Positions 1-8,011 of a stretch of DNA of 26,055 nucleotides are shown here, piece by piece. The position numbers were made by a program, and so were the translations under genes. Under the pieces are notes generated by a model, which was not told the origin of the DNA, did not search any database, and worked only from the letters and a program-made list of their open reading frames with translations. Origin of the DNA: Bacteroidales bacterium UBA1745 (lineage in GTDB: Bacteria > Bacteroidota > Bacteroidia > Bacteroidales > UBA932); assembly GCA_002314885.1 (NCBI GenBank), contig DCHT01000048.1, positions 1 to 26,055 of the forward strand, in the 5' to 3' direction. Position 1 is the first letter of the stretch, and each line of letters starts with the position of its first letter.

Positions 1-906
1 GAGGACTTCTGCGAGTTCGGTCTCGGTATGAAGCTCGGTTCCGACCGCGCCCGTGCTACCGTCGCAGGTCTTATGGAGAAGGGTCTGAGCTGCTCTTGCT
101 GCAGCGACGAGATGAAGGCTCTCTTCACCAAGTGGCTTGAGAACCGCGAGGACGCAAAGATCACCCGCGAGGTTGCTGATGCTCTCGTTCCTATGATGGA
201 AGAGTGCGGCTGCGACACTTGCAAGGCTCTCCTCGAGTACCAGCACTTCATCCCAGCACGCTGCCAGTGGATCATCGGCGGTGACGGCGCTTCCTACGAT
301 ATCGGTTACGGCGGACTCGACCACGTACTCGCATCAGGTGAGAACGTGAACATCCTCGTACTCGACACCGAGGTTTACTCCAACACCGGTGGACAGTCAT
401 CCAAGGCTACCCCTGCAGGTGCAATCGCGAAGTTCGCTGCATCAGGCAAGAAGGTTCGCAAGAAAGACCTCGGTATGATGGCAATGTCTTATGGCTACGT
501 TTACGTTGCACAGGTTGCTATGGGTTCCAACCCTGCACAGTTCCTCAAGGCCCTCAAGGAGGCTGAGGCATACGACGGTCCATCCCTCATCATCGCCTAC
601 GCACCTTGTATCAACCACGGCCTCAAGGCAGGTATGGGTCTGAGCCAGAAGGAGGAGAAGCTCGCAGTCGATTGCGGCTACTGGCATCTCTATCGTTACA
701 ACCCAGCCCTCGAGGGTACCGAGCAGAATCCGTTCGTACTCGACAGCAAGGAGCCTGATTGGACCAAGTTCCAGGACTTCCTCAAGGGTGAGGTTCGTTT
801 CGCATCCCTCTACAAGATGTTCCCTGACCGCGCCGACGAGCTCCTCCAGAAGACTGAGGAATTCGCTAAGGTACGTCTCGAGACTTACAAGAGACTCGCG
901 AAGTAA
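1..906 (+). CDS. nifJ: Pyruvate:ferredoxin (flavodoxin) oxidoreductase, C-terminal part (5' end outside window)
   Basis: This is the C-terminal 301 residues of a large cytoplasmic enzyme that decarboxylates pyruvate to acetyl-CoA and CO2 and passes the electrons to ferredoxin or flavodoxin. The reading frame is open from base 1, so the Met codon at 28 is internal and the gene starts left of the window; full-length single-chain homologues are roughly 1,170-1,200 residues. Visible is the thiamine-diphosphate-binding domain: GGDG at residues 93-96 of the visible part, then LDTEVYSNTGGQSSKATP at about 121-138, the strongly conserved cofactor loop of this family. Cysteines upstream (CSCC and CGCDTC) fit the segment linking the FeS and TPP domains. 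The stop TAA at 904-906 is followed at once by the dyad repeats and terminator. The ferredoxin at 17414-17584 is a plausible electron acceptor (inference). Family assignment is secure. Confidence 0.96.
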   Translation, partial: EDFCEFGLGMKLGSDRARATVAGLMEKGLSCSCCSDEMKALFTKWLENREDAKITREVADALVPMMEECGCDTCKALLEYQHFIPARCQWIIGGDGASYDIGYGGLDHVLASGENVNILVLDTEVYSNTGGQSSKATPAGAIAKFAASGKKVRKKDLGMMAMSYGYVYVAQVAMGSNPAQFLKALKEAEAYDGPSLIIAYAPCINHGLKAGMGLSQKEEKLAVDCGYWHLYRYNPALEGTEQNPFVLDSKEPDWTKFQDFLKGEVRFASLYKMFPDRADELLQKTEEFAKVRLETYKRLAK

Positions 907-907
907 T

Positions 908-980
908 TGACTGTTGGAGCGGAATCGCTCCAACAGTCATCAAAAATATGACTGTTAACGCGGTTTTGCGTTAACAGTCA
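908..980. repeat. Dyad repeat array, locus 1 (four TGACTGTT/AACAGTCA half-sites)
   Basis: Half-sites lie at 908-915 (TGACTGTT), 932-939 (AACAGTCA), 949-956 (TGACTGTT) and 973-980 (AACAGTCA). The intervals are 16, 9 and 16 nt. The two 16-nt intervals are themselves self-complementary (GGAGCG-GAAT-CGCTCC and AACGC-GGTTTT-GCGTT), so each 32-nt unit 908-939 and 949-980 folds as a perfect 13-14 bp hairpin. The same half-site with the same 9-nt gap recurs at 22027-22134. The array lies between convergent genes (the oxidoreductase and a leftward hydrolase). No function is known to me; possibilities are a family of bidirectional terminators, a REP-like mobile hairpin, or protein-binding dyads. Confidence 0.9.
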
Positions 981-987
981 TTTTTTT
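942..987. terminator. Bidirectional Rho-independent terminator
   Basis: A perfect 14-bp stem (948-961 with 968-981) and a 6-nt loop are followed by T981-T987 on the + strand and preceded by A942-A946, which reads as a U-tract on the - strand. The stem therefore can terminate the rightward oxidoreductase gene and also the leftward hydrolase gene, whose stop codon TAA (986-988) lies inside the T-run. The stem is built from one unit of the dyad repeat. Confidence 0.85.
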
Positions 988-2098
988 ATCTGCACTTATA
1001 CGGCCCGAAGACCGCCTTGACTCTGTAGCTGAAGTCGGTGTCGTCGAGCTGATAGACACGGAACTTGCGGCCGCCTTTGGAGACGCGGATGACATAGTGG
1101 CCGTTGATGGCCTTGCATTGAGCGTAGAGCTCAGCATCCGTGTCGATGACCGATTGGTCAATGTTGGTGAAGAAGAGGTCGTGCTGGCCGGCGAGATTGC
1201 GGATGACGCTCTGCTGGGGCTGCTCCACGCGCTTGTAGAAGCTGGTGGTCAGGATCACCTGAGGCTGCATCACGGAAGCCTCGTACTCCACTATTTCAGG
1301 ATTGGACATGTGGTGGACGCACTTCTGGGCATCCACACGAGGGCCAATTGCATCTGCAGTCGTCTTGACCTGAGGGAGGAAATTGTTGTCCCCGCTGGTC
1401 CAGTAGTCGAACTTGCCGTATGTCAGGAGGAAGGAGCAGGACATCGCGTTCTCACGGTCTGCTCCGGTCTCAACCAGGGAGCAGCCGTCAAAAGCAACGC
1501 CGGAGGCACCGTAATTGACAACCGTGCAAGAGCCACTCTTGTGCACAGGCACTATCTGAGCGTCCGCGCCCACCTCGAAGCGCTGGGCATCCAGGCCGCG
1601 CGAAACGGCCGAATTGACGAAGTCGCTGTAGAACTGCAGGTTCTTCGCAGTGCCACCTGTACGAACGGCATCCGAATAGTCCGGATAGGAGCGGTCCAGG
1701 AGCGTCCTGAAAGGCACTCTCTCGTATAGAGCTGGCACACCTTCCACCACGCCGTCCTCCACGCAGCCCATATGGTCCATATGATAGTGAGTCAGGACGA
1801 AGTAGTCTAGACTGTCACGGCTCGCAGCAGGCAGGAAATGCTGCATATAGCGGGCATAGACCTCGGCCGGACGCGTGTCAGCATCTGGCTTGGGATCTAC
1901 CTTCCCGTATTTGGAAGGGACGTATGTGATGAACTCGCCCGCATCCACGGCAATGGTAGTAGCGTCCGGTAATATGATATAGCTACACTCTCCCCTGCCA
2001 GCATTTATGACGTGAATGTCCAACTGCCCCGGCTTCCACTGGGGCAGAGGCTTTCCGACAAGGGAAAGCAGGACAAAGGAAATCAGAAGGGCCTTCAT
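986..2098 (-). CDS. Exported metallo-beta-lactamase-fold hydrolase (ComEC-like MBL domain), copy 1
   Basis: The 370-residue protein has an N-terminal hydrophobic stretch (residues 2-14) that could be a signal peptide or anchor; no clear lipobox Cys is seen. The MBL fold shows as LDIHVINAGRGEC (26-38, where ComEC-type domains have DVGQGD), VDAGE (51-55), the metal-binding motif THYHMDH (H104, H106, D108, H109), SGD (D237) and the late His pair at 262-263. These match the metal ligands of ComEC/Rec2-related MBL hydrolases. The substrate is unknown; relatives cleave phosphodiesters, nucleic acids or choline-phosphate esters. It lies 1 nt after copy 2 (2100-3368) and shares its motifs, including an extended match around the SGD (YGKF), so the pair arose by tandem duplication. 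It is the last gene of the sigma/FecR/SusCD block and ends in the terminator at 942-987. Confidence 0.85.
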   Translation of the reverse strand: MKALLISFVLLSLVGKPLPQWKPGQLDIHVINAGRGECSYIILPDATTIAVDAGEFITYVPSKYGKVDPKPDADTRPAEVYARYMQHFLPAASRDSLDYFVLTHYHMDHMGCVEDGVVEGVPALYERVPFRTLLDRSYPDYSDAVRTGGTAKNLQFYSDFVNSAVSRGLDAQRFEVGADAQIVPVHKSGSCTVVNYGASGVAFDGCSLVETGADRENAMSCSFLLTYGKFDYWTSGDNNFLPQVKTTADAIGPRVDAQKCVHHMSNPEIVEYEASVMQPQVILTTSFYKRVEQPQQSVIRNLAGQHDLFFTNIDQSVIDTDAELYAQCKAINGHYVIRVSKGGRKFRVYQLDDTDFSYRVKAVFGPYKCR

Positions 2099-2099
2099 A

Positions 2100-3368
2100 C
2101 TAGTTGCAGGTGAATGGACCGTCGATCTTCGTCACTTTGTAGTTGAAATCGGTGTCGTCCAGCATATACACATAGAAGGAATCTCCGCCTGGGGAAACTC
2201 GGATCACCACGTGGCCGTTGATGCCTGCAGCCGTGCCGTAGACATCGGCGTGACTGGTCTGCTGAGCCTCAACCACATTCGTGAAATAGAGGTTCTTCGT
2301 GCCGACGAAGGCATTCAGGAAGTTCTTGATGGAAGTGATGTTCGGCTGATCATCCCTCTCGTAGAAGCTCTGGGTCACGACCACGCGAGGTGTCCAGATG
2401 CTTACGGCGGCAGGGCTCATACAGCTCACGGAGAAATGGTGGCTGGCTTTCATAGCCTCGACCTTGATGCCCATAGCAGTGGCGAGAGGCTTCTCGACCT
2501 GGGTATTTGCCCCTGCATCACCGAGGGAAAGGTAGTTGAACTTGCCGTAAGTGAACATACATCCGTTGGACATGCCGTTCTCGTAATGGGTCTCATCGCC
2601 ATAGAGGTCAGTAGTCTTGCCATTCACGCAGATATAGCCGCTCTGAGCCAGGTTGTCGATCTTGAAATCGTAGGCGCTCGCATTGTACTTCATCGCGAAC
2701 TGACTGCTGGAACCGAGATCGAACTGCTCGCAGACGAGGCCGTACTTCTCAATATTGTACTTGGTGAAATTCGCTATCTGGTCGTAGCCTTTGGTGTAAT
2801 CCGTAGTCTTCAGGGATGCATCATTGTAGTCCGGATAGATACGGTCCACATACTTCTTGAACTTGATCTTCTCATACAGAGCCAGCAATCCCGTCAACCT
2901 GTAGTTTCCAGCGGAATGCATACTGTACTTAGTGCTGGCCATAGTACCCATATGGTCGTTGTGGAAGTGGGTCAGCATCATATAGTCGAGGCTGCCATTG
3001 CACACTGACGGCAGGAAATGGGAAATATAGCGGTAATAGGTCTCAGGTGGTCTGGTACTCGTATTAGGCCTCTGAGGCACGAAAGGATAGTTGGAAGTCG
3101 TGGCAACCTCACCTGCATCGACGAGCATAGTAGTGCCGTCAGGCATAATGAAGAAGGTGCACTCGCCACGGCCAGAGTTAACGGCGTGGATGTCGAAATA
3201 ACCCTCTTTCCACAAAGGCAGCGGAAGGCCGACTTCTGCATCAGTGATTTCAGGTGCAGGCTTCTTGCCGAAATCCGGGTCTTTCTCCCAAGGCATAGGT
3301 TCCGGCTTCTCGCCGCAGGATGCGAGGACGAATACCGTCATCGCAAGTATTAAAGTTCTGTATTTCAT
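2100..3368 (-). CDS. MBL-fold hydrolase lipoprotein (ComEC-like MBL domain), copy 2
   Basis: The 422-residue protein begins with a lipoprotein signal peptide ending in LASC (lipid-anchored Cys18), so it is exported and probably outer-membrane or surface attached. A Pro/charged linker (20-50) precedes the MBL domain: FDIHAVNSGRGEC (58-70), VDAGE (83-87), THFHNDH (H134, H136, D138, H139), LGD (D284) and the His pair at 310-311. All metal ligands expected for a dinuclear MBL hydrolase are present. Its ATG overlaps the stop of the upstream lipoprotein gene by 4 nt (ATGA, 3365-3368), which indicates translational coupling, and its own stop lies 1 nt before copy 1. The reaction is not identifiable from sequence; phosphodiester or other ester hydrolysis of an imported ligand is inference from the family and operon. 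Confidence 0.87.
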   Translation of the reverse strand: MKYRTLILAMTVFVLASCGEKPEPMPWEKDPDFGKKPAPEITDAEVGLPLPLWKEGYFDIHAVNSGRGECTFFIMPDGTTMLVDAGEVATTSNYPFVPQRPNTSTRPPETYYRYISHFLPSVCNGSLDYMMLTHFHNDHMGTMASTKYSMHSAGNYRLTGLLALYEKIKFKKYVDRIYPDYNDASLKTTDYTKGYDQIANFTKYNIEKYGLVCEQFDLGSSSQFAMKYNASAYDFKIDNLAQSGYICVNGKTTDLYGDETHYENGMSNGCMFTYGKFNYLSLGDAGANTQVEKPLATAMGIKVEAMKASHHFSVSCMSPAAVSIWTPRVVVTQSFYERDDQPNITSIKNFLNAFVGTKNLYFTNVVEAQQTSHADVYGTAAGINGHVVIRVSPGGDSFYVYMLDDTDFNYKVTKIDGPFTCN

Positions 3369-6187
3369 TTCGTTACCTTGATGTCAAAGATGAAACAACG
3401 TGGAGCATTGGAAGCCCCCTTCTTACAGTCAATCTTGATCCTGGAGTCTGGAGTCAAGCCCTGTACTCCGAAAGTGAAGACTGAATGAGGCTTGTCCGCA
3501 TCGGCATTGCCCAGGGTATGAGGGCACATAGCGTCGTCAAGTATGCTGTAGCTAGTGCCAGGGGTAATTTCGAATACCTTGGACGCGGCAGCAGTACCTG
3601 CAGCGGCGTATGCCTCGATCTCTGCCTTGGCGGAGACAATCTGTCCACCGCCCAGAATTTCCACATTTATCGGATCCACAGAAGTCGTGGAGAAGCGGGC
3701 CAGGTCGATGGTAAGCGTAACGTCGGTGGCTGCGGTAAGTTTGCTCATCTTAGGGGTGATCAGATGGCCAGGAGCGCTGCCCGAGCACATCTGGAGTGCA
3801 CCAGGGCGTTCTCCGCAATACTCGAACTCCCAGCCGTCAAAGCCTCTGTGAGCGAGGTATGCAGCTGTTGCGACGCCGCCGGAAGCGGTGCCGGCAGTAG
3901 GATAGTCGAAGGTGAAGGAAGGGTTGTTGGCAGTGGTGCTCCCCTTGGAACCAGGGGTGACACCGTCCATTGCAGAATCCTTGGTACCTGGAATTGCGAC
4001 CATATAGTCACCGCCGTAGGTGCAGAGGTCGAAGTCCTCGTGGAATACCACTGAGGCATCGGATTTCACGATTTCGAAGTAGTAGAGAGGCTTGCTGCCG
4101 TTCATATCCACCCTCACGAGCACCTTGGCGGCTGCGTCGAGAGCTGTAGTGAACTTGTTGCCGCCGGCGCTGACCATCTCCATAGTACCTATGGCCCTGC
4201 TTACAGTGTAATAAAGTTCGCTCTTGGCGGTCTTTGCAGAAGCGAAGTTATAGCAAGGCAGTGAACTGTTGGCGCTGGTGATCTTGCCAAGTCCGCCGGC
4301 GCCGCTGTAGGAAGCGAAGCCGTAGTCCACGCCGGAGATGCTGATCGCGAATTCGGAAGATGCCGCCATATCGACGGTAGCCTCGAATATCTTGCTGTCC
4401 TTGGCGGTCTCTGTGAGCACAGTCTCGCCCAACTTGACATCGCCGCCTGTGACAGGCTCATCCGGATCGTCAGGCTTGTCTGGATCAGTGCCCGGATCGA
4501 TGGTAGGTGTGTCGATAGGAATGACTGAACCGCCATCGGCAAGCACAGGACGTATCACGAAGCCAGCCATACGGTCGTATGCCCAGCCCTTGATATGGCT
4601 GACGCCATATTTGCTTGAAGTGAATTCGAGGATGTCGGAATACTGGTAGTCAGTACCCTTATCTTCCACGCCGTCACCGGTGGCGGTACTCTTGGCGACG
4701 GCATTGCCTGACCAGTAGCAACCCTGGGTGCGGTAGTTGATGACAGTGACGGAACTGTTCGCACGACGTCCGGCCAGAGGCAGGAAGAGGCCGTCGACGA
4801 GCATATCGTCGGTAATCTGAGACTCTACACTGTTGAAGTAAGGAGTACCCTCAGTTGCCGGCTCAGTGAAGAGGACGCCCCAAACCTTGAAATTGTCCGG
4901 AGTGAGGTAATAACCATACTGAGCGTCGCATTCGCTGAGGGTCTGCAGTTCCTCCGCGGTAGGCATACGGTAGTTGCCCTTGGATGCCCAATATGCGAGG
5001 TCGCCATAGACAGCGGCATTGAAATCCCTGGTTTCCTGAGTACATTCCCTATCCGTGTACATCTTTCCGCTGATGCAGAGTGCACCGGACGGGTTCGCGT
5101 ATGAACTAGGTTCCTTGGTGTATGGCTCCTTGATACCGCCGAAATTGAAGTGGTTGCAATGGTTCTGATCTATGTCGAAACGCATCTGGGTGGCAGTAGT
5201 CGGGTCGTAGGTATATTTGCCGTTCTCCTTGAGCTGATAATTATATGTGTACCACTGATATGGAGCGACTTCCCAACCAGTCTGGAAACCGGCGTTGGTG
5301 GCGCTTGAATTGCGCTGGAGGCAACCGGCAATCCAAACCACGTCCCTGAGGACGATGGCACCTTCAACCTTGGACGCGACCTTGTCGAGTTCCTGGCTGA
5401 CCTTCTTGATGCAGGCTCTCTCCGCAGTCAGGGAGAATTCTGCAAGGAGGTTCTTGCTGGTAAGAGTCTTGCCATTCTTGTCCTTGACAGCGAAATTGAG
5501 GCTGCTGTACTCGCCCACCGGAAGGAGGACGACGAGGCTGGCCTTGGATGAAGACTGAGAGAGATTGTAAGTACGGGCGCCGTCACCCTCCCTGAGGCTG
5601 ATGCCGCTCTCCCCTGCCGTAGCAAGGTCAATCTCAAAATCGCCGCTGAGACTGTAGCCAGGCTCCTTGAGCACGAATTTGGCTCCGCCCGCAGGATAGT
5701 TGCTGAGGGAGAGGTTCACATAGCAGAGAAGCTGCTGGAAAGTGATTTCCCAGGTCTCCCCTATCTTCGCCAGCATAGCGCCGTCGAAGGTATTCTCGTC
5801 ATAGTCCTGCACTTCCGGGACTGTGATGGTCACCTTTTCGAGGGAAGACGCCTTCACAGCCGAAGCCGGATAAACTGCATATCCGCCGAGAGTCTTTCCC
5901 TCAGGGATGTCGCCCACGAATTTTGCGCGCTTGGTGTCACCGGTGCCGTCGAGTGAGAAGGTTACGAAACTGCCGTCAGAGACCTGTACGGCAATCTCAT
6001 CGCCCTTCTTCCAACAGCCGTGGCCGGTGGCAGGCATCTCAGCCTTGGTGCTGAAATCCTCTATGGATGCAAGCAGACTAACCCTTCCGGTGTGGTAGAG
6101 GGTCTCATCCACTATGAATTCATCTTCCTTGTTGGCACAGGCTGCCACGAGAAGCAGCGATGCCATAATCAAAAGTATCTTTTTCAT
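3365..6187 (-). CDS. Large multidomain surface lipoprotein (fimbrillin-like N-terminus, FISUMP-like middle domain)
   Basis: The 940-residue protein starts at ATG 6187 (MKKILLIM); a TTG two codons upstream is possible but less likely. The signal peptide ends VAAC (Cys17), a lipoprotein. Residues of roughly 25-270 look like the fimbrillin-type beta-sandwich of Bacteroidales (FSTKAE, then CWKKGDEIAVQV). Residues of about 280-555 contain GDLAYWASKGNYRMPTAEEL, resembling the FISUMP/DUF1566-like C-type-lectin-related module. A Pro/Asp linker (TDPDKPDDPDEP) separates a C-terminal half of beta-rich, Gly/Ala/Ser-rich sequence that I cannot assign; such placement after SusD often marks a SusE/F-like or surface glycan-binding protein. 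No catalytic motif is evident. It lies 2 nt after susD and overlaps the next hydrolase gene by 4 nt. A role in substrate binding at the surface is inferred from position only. Confidence 0.8.
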   Translation of the reverse strand: MKKILLIMASLLLVAACANKEDEFIVDETLYHTGRVSLLASIEDFSTKAEMPATGHGCWKKGDEIAVQVSDGSFVTFSLDGTGDTKRAKFVGDIPEGKTLGGYAVYPASAVKASSLEKVTITVPEVQDYDENTFDGAMLAKIGETWEITFQQLLCYVNLSLSNYPAGGAKFVLKEPGYSLSGDFEIDLATAGESGISLREGDGARTYNLSQSSSKASLVVLLPVGEYSSLNFAVKDKNGKTLTSKNLLAEFSLTAERACIKKVSQELDKVASKVEGAIVLRDVVWIAGCLQRNSSATNAGFQTGWEVAPYQWYTYNYQLKENGKYTYDPTTATQMRFDIDQNHCNHFNFGGIKEPYTKEPSSYANPSGALCISGKMYTDRECTQETRDFNAAVYGDLAYWASKGNYRMPTAEELQTLSECDAQYGYYLTPDNFKVWGVLFTEPATEGTPYFNSVESQITDDMLVDGLFLPLAGRRANSSVTVINYRTQGCYWSGNAVAKSTATGDGVEDKGTDYQYSDILEFTSSKYGVSHIKGWAYDRMAGFVIRPVLADGGSVIPIDTPTIDPGTDPDKPDDPDEPVTGGDVKLGETVLTETAKDSKIFEATVDMAASSEFAISISGVDYGFASYSGAGGLGKITSANSSLPCYNFASAKTAKSELYYTVSRAIGTMEMVSAGGNKFTTALDAAAKVLVRVDMNGSKPLYYFEIVKSDASVVFHEDFDLCTYGGDYMVAIPGTKDSAMDGVTPGSKGSTTANNPSFTFDYPTAGTASGGVATAAYLAHRGFDGWEFEYCGERPGALQMCSGSAPGHLITPKMSKLTAATDVTLTIDLARFSTTSVDPINVEILGGGQIVSAKAEIEAYAAAGTAAASKVFEITPGTSYSILDDAMCPHTLGNADADKPHSVFTFGVQGLTPDSRIKIDCKKGASNAPRCFIFDIKVTK

Positions 6188-6189
6188 AA

Positions 6190-8004
6190 TCAATAGCCAG
6201 GGTTATTGTTGTCTTCGCCGATGAGAGGATTGGTAACCATCTCAGTATAAGGCATAGGCCAGAGTTCGTCTCGGCCGACAGTGAACTTGAGAGTCCTGAG
6301 GGTTCTCAGATTGAAGGTACCGCCGTCCCAGGTCTTGGCCGGATCATAGCTCACGATCCAGTTCTCGTCGATCTGAGGAATGGCGTTAGGAATGGCATTG
6401 TTGAATGCAGGAGCATACTGAGGGCCGTTCACAGCGTATGCAGCGAGGCATTTGCCGTCCTTGTCCTTCCACCTGCGGAGGTCGAACCACCTGAAGCCTT
6501 CGTTGCAGAGCTCGACCTTGCGCTCGTAGCGGAGAGCGGTGCGGAGCGCCTCCCTCGTGGTGGCAGTCACTGCAGGCATCTTCACGCGGGCACGGACCTG
6601 ATTGATGTCCGCAGCGGCCCTTGCGAGGTTGCCGCCTTCCATTTCGATATTGGCCTCTGCATCGATGAGCAGGAGTTCCGCATATCGGAGGACAGGCACG
6701 TCGAGGTCATCCTCGTAGCCGGTACCGGTGATTTCACCGTAGTAAGCAGGGTCGCAGTACTTCCTCCACAGATATCCTCCAGGGCCGCTCTTGCCGTTAG
6801 GACCGTATTCGCTCTTGTTGCCGGTCACGTCATTGTTGTTGATCTGAGCACCGGAGATGAAGTCTGTAACGGCGATCTTGGTAGTGTTCGCACTGTACTC
6901 AATGCCCATACAGCGGGTGTCGTTGCGCAGGCAGAAAAGGTCGAGGCGAGGGTCTCGGTTAGCCCAAGGATTCTTCCAGTCATAGAGAGGAGATTCCGCG
7001 ATTGACTTGCCGTCGGTGCACTGGAAACTGTCCATCATAGCCTGGGTTGGTCCGCCGCCGGCCGCACCGTTGTGGACGCGGGAAGCGAAGGAATAGATGC
7101 CGTGGTGCACGCTGCTGGCAGCAAGTTTGTTGAAGGAGATGGACCACATCCACTCCTGGCTGTCAGTCTCCGCCTCAAAGCCGAAGAGAGGAGCCGCAGT
7201 AGGCTCGCCGTCGAGGGCTGTAGCGTAATAAGTGCAGTCCAGAGGAGTGAGGGAATATACGCCTTCGGAAAGGTCGAGAGCGATCTTGGAATACTTGGCG
7301 GCATCCTCGAACATATCCCAGTGCAGGCAGATGCGGGCCTTGAGGGCATAGGCGGCAGCCCTGCCCAGACGGACGGTGCCCCAGGTAGCCCTGCTCCACT
7401 GGATTGGGAGATGGTCAAGCAGTTCGTCGTCCATATCCTTGAGTATGCGGTCGATGACCTCCTCGCGAGGAGTTCTGGCGTAGGCATAGTCGTCGAGGCT
7501 GAGGCAATGGTCGATGAACGGGATTGCGCCATAGAACTGGCAGCCCTGATCGTACATAAACGCCCTCAGGCAGAGGAGTTCGGCCTTGATCTGATAATAG
7601 ACCTCGTCGTCCATCTTGTCCCTGATCTCGTCGAGTTTGTCGAGCACGAGGTGGATACGGCCGGCAGTCTTGTAGATGCCGGAGTATTCGCTCTTCACGA
7701 CTGAACTCTGGGAAGTGATGGTGGAAGTCTCGAACTGAGCCCATTCGCCGAGTTTCACGCTTCTGGTACATCCTATGTCGGAAACCATATCGAGCCATCT
7801 GTAAGGGAACGGATTGTACTGCTGCTGGAAGCTGCCGTTGCCGAGGTTCTTGTAGGAAACCAGAAGGCCGCTGAGGGCTTCTTCCTCGCTGGCAGGGAAA
7901 GTTCCGGTGGACGGACCGTTCTGATATTTCCTGTCGAGCATTGATTCGCAGCCGGTAAGCATTACGAGGGCTGCTGCCAATATATATATATAAGTCTTTT
8001 TCAT
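6190..8004 (-). CDS. SusD/RagB-family outer-membrane substrate-binding lipoprotein
   Basis: The 604-residue protein starts at ATG 8004 (MKKTYIYILA); the TTG further upstream would overlap the SusC gene and is not preferred. The signal peptide ends LTGC (Cys19), so it is a lipoprotein, and SusD proteins sit on the outer surface over their SusC channel. Characteristic features are the helical TPR-like N-terminal half (AELLCLRAFMYDQGCQFYG, the usual R-A-x-x-Y-x-x-L/G helix), the segment PVLRYAELLLIDAEA, and the C-terminal ALRYERKVELCNEGFRWFDLRRW, a hallmark of the family. Length is typical (500-650 aa). It follows the SusC gene by 7 nt and precedes a large lipoprotein gene by 2 nt. Ligand specificity cannot be read from the sequence. 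Confidence 0.96.
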   Translation of the reverse strand: MKKTYIYILAAALVMLTGCESMLDRKYQNGPSTGTFPASEEEALSGLLVSYKNLGNGSFQQQYNPFPYRWLDMVSDIGCTRSVKLGEWAQFETSTITSQSSVVKSEYSGIYKTAGRIHLVLDKLDEIRDKMDDEVYYQIKAELLCLRAFMYDQGCQFYGAIPFIDHCLSLDDYAYARTPREEVIDRILKDMDDELLDHLPIQWSRATWGTVRLGRAAAYALKARICLHWDMFEDAAKYSKIALDLSEGVYSLTPLDCTYYATALDGEPTAAPLFGFEAETDSQEWMWSISFNKLAASSVHHGIYSFASRVHNGAAGGGPTQAMMDSFQCTDGKSIAESPLYDWKNPWANRDPRLDLFCLRNDTRCMGIEYSANTTKIAVTDFISGAQINNNDVTGNKSEYGPNGKSGPGGYLWRKYCDPAYYGEITGTGYEDDLDVPVLRYAELLLIDAEANIEMEGGNLARAAADINQVRARVKMPAVTATTREALRTALRYERKVELCNEGFRWFDLRRWKDKDGKCLAAYAVNGPQYAPAFNNAIPNAIPQIDENWIVSYDPAKTWDGGTFNLRTLRTLKFTVGRDELWPMPYTEMVTNPLIGEDNNNPGY

Positions 8005-8011
8005 ACGCCTG

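Noticed and set aside
28..906. Complete 292-aa gene starting at ATG 28
   Set aside because: The frame is open to base 1 and the sequence is the C-terminal part of a far longer oxidoreductase.
3018..3353. Rightward ORFs inside the leftward hydrolase, SusC and M16 genes
   Set aside because: They are antisense shadows of well-supported genes and show no family motifs or signal peptides.
6188..6193. TTG start giving two extra residues on the large lipoprotein
   Set aside because: ATG at 6187 begins a standard MKK lipoprotein signal peptide; the TTG codon overlaps the susD stop and adds nothing.
7981..7992. TA dinucleotide tract as a phase-variable repeat
   Set aside because: It encodes Tyr-Ile-Tyr-Ile inside the SusD signal peptide and is only six units long; it lies a few codons inside the gene, and no sign of variation can be seen from one sequence.
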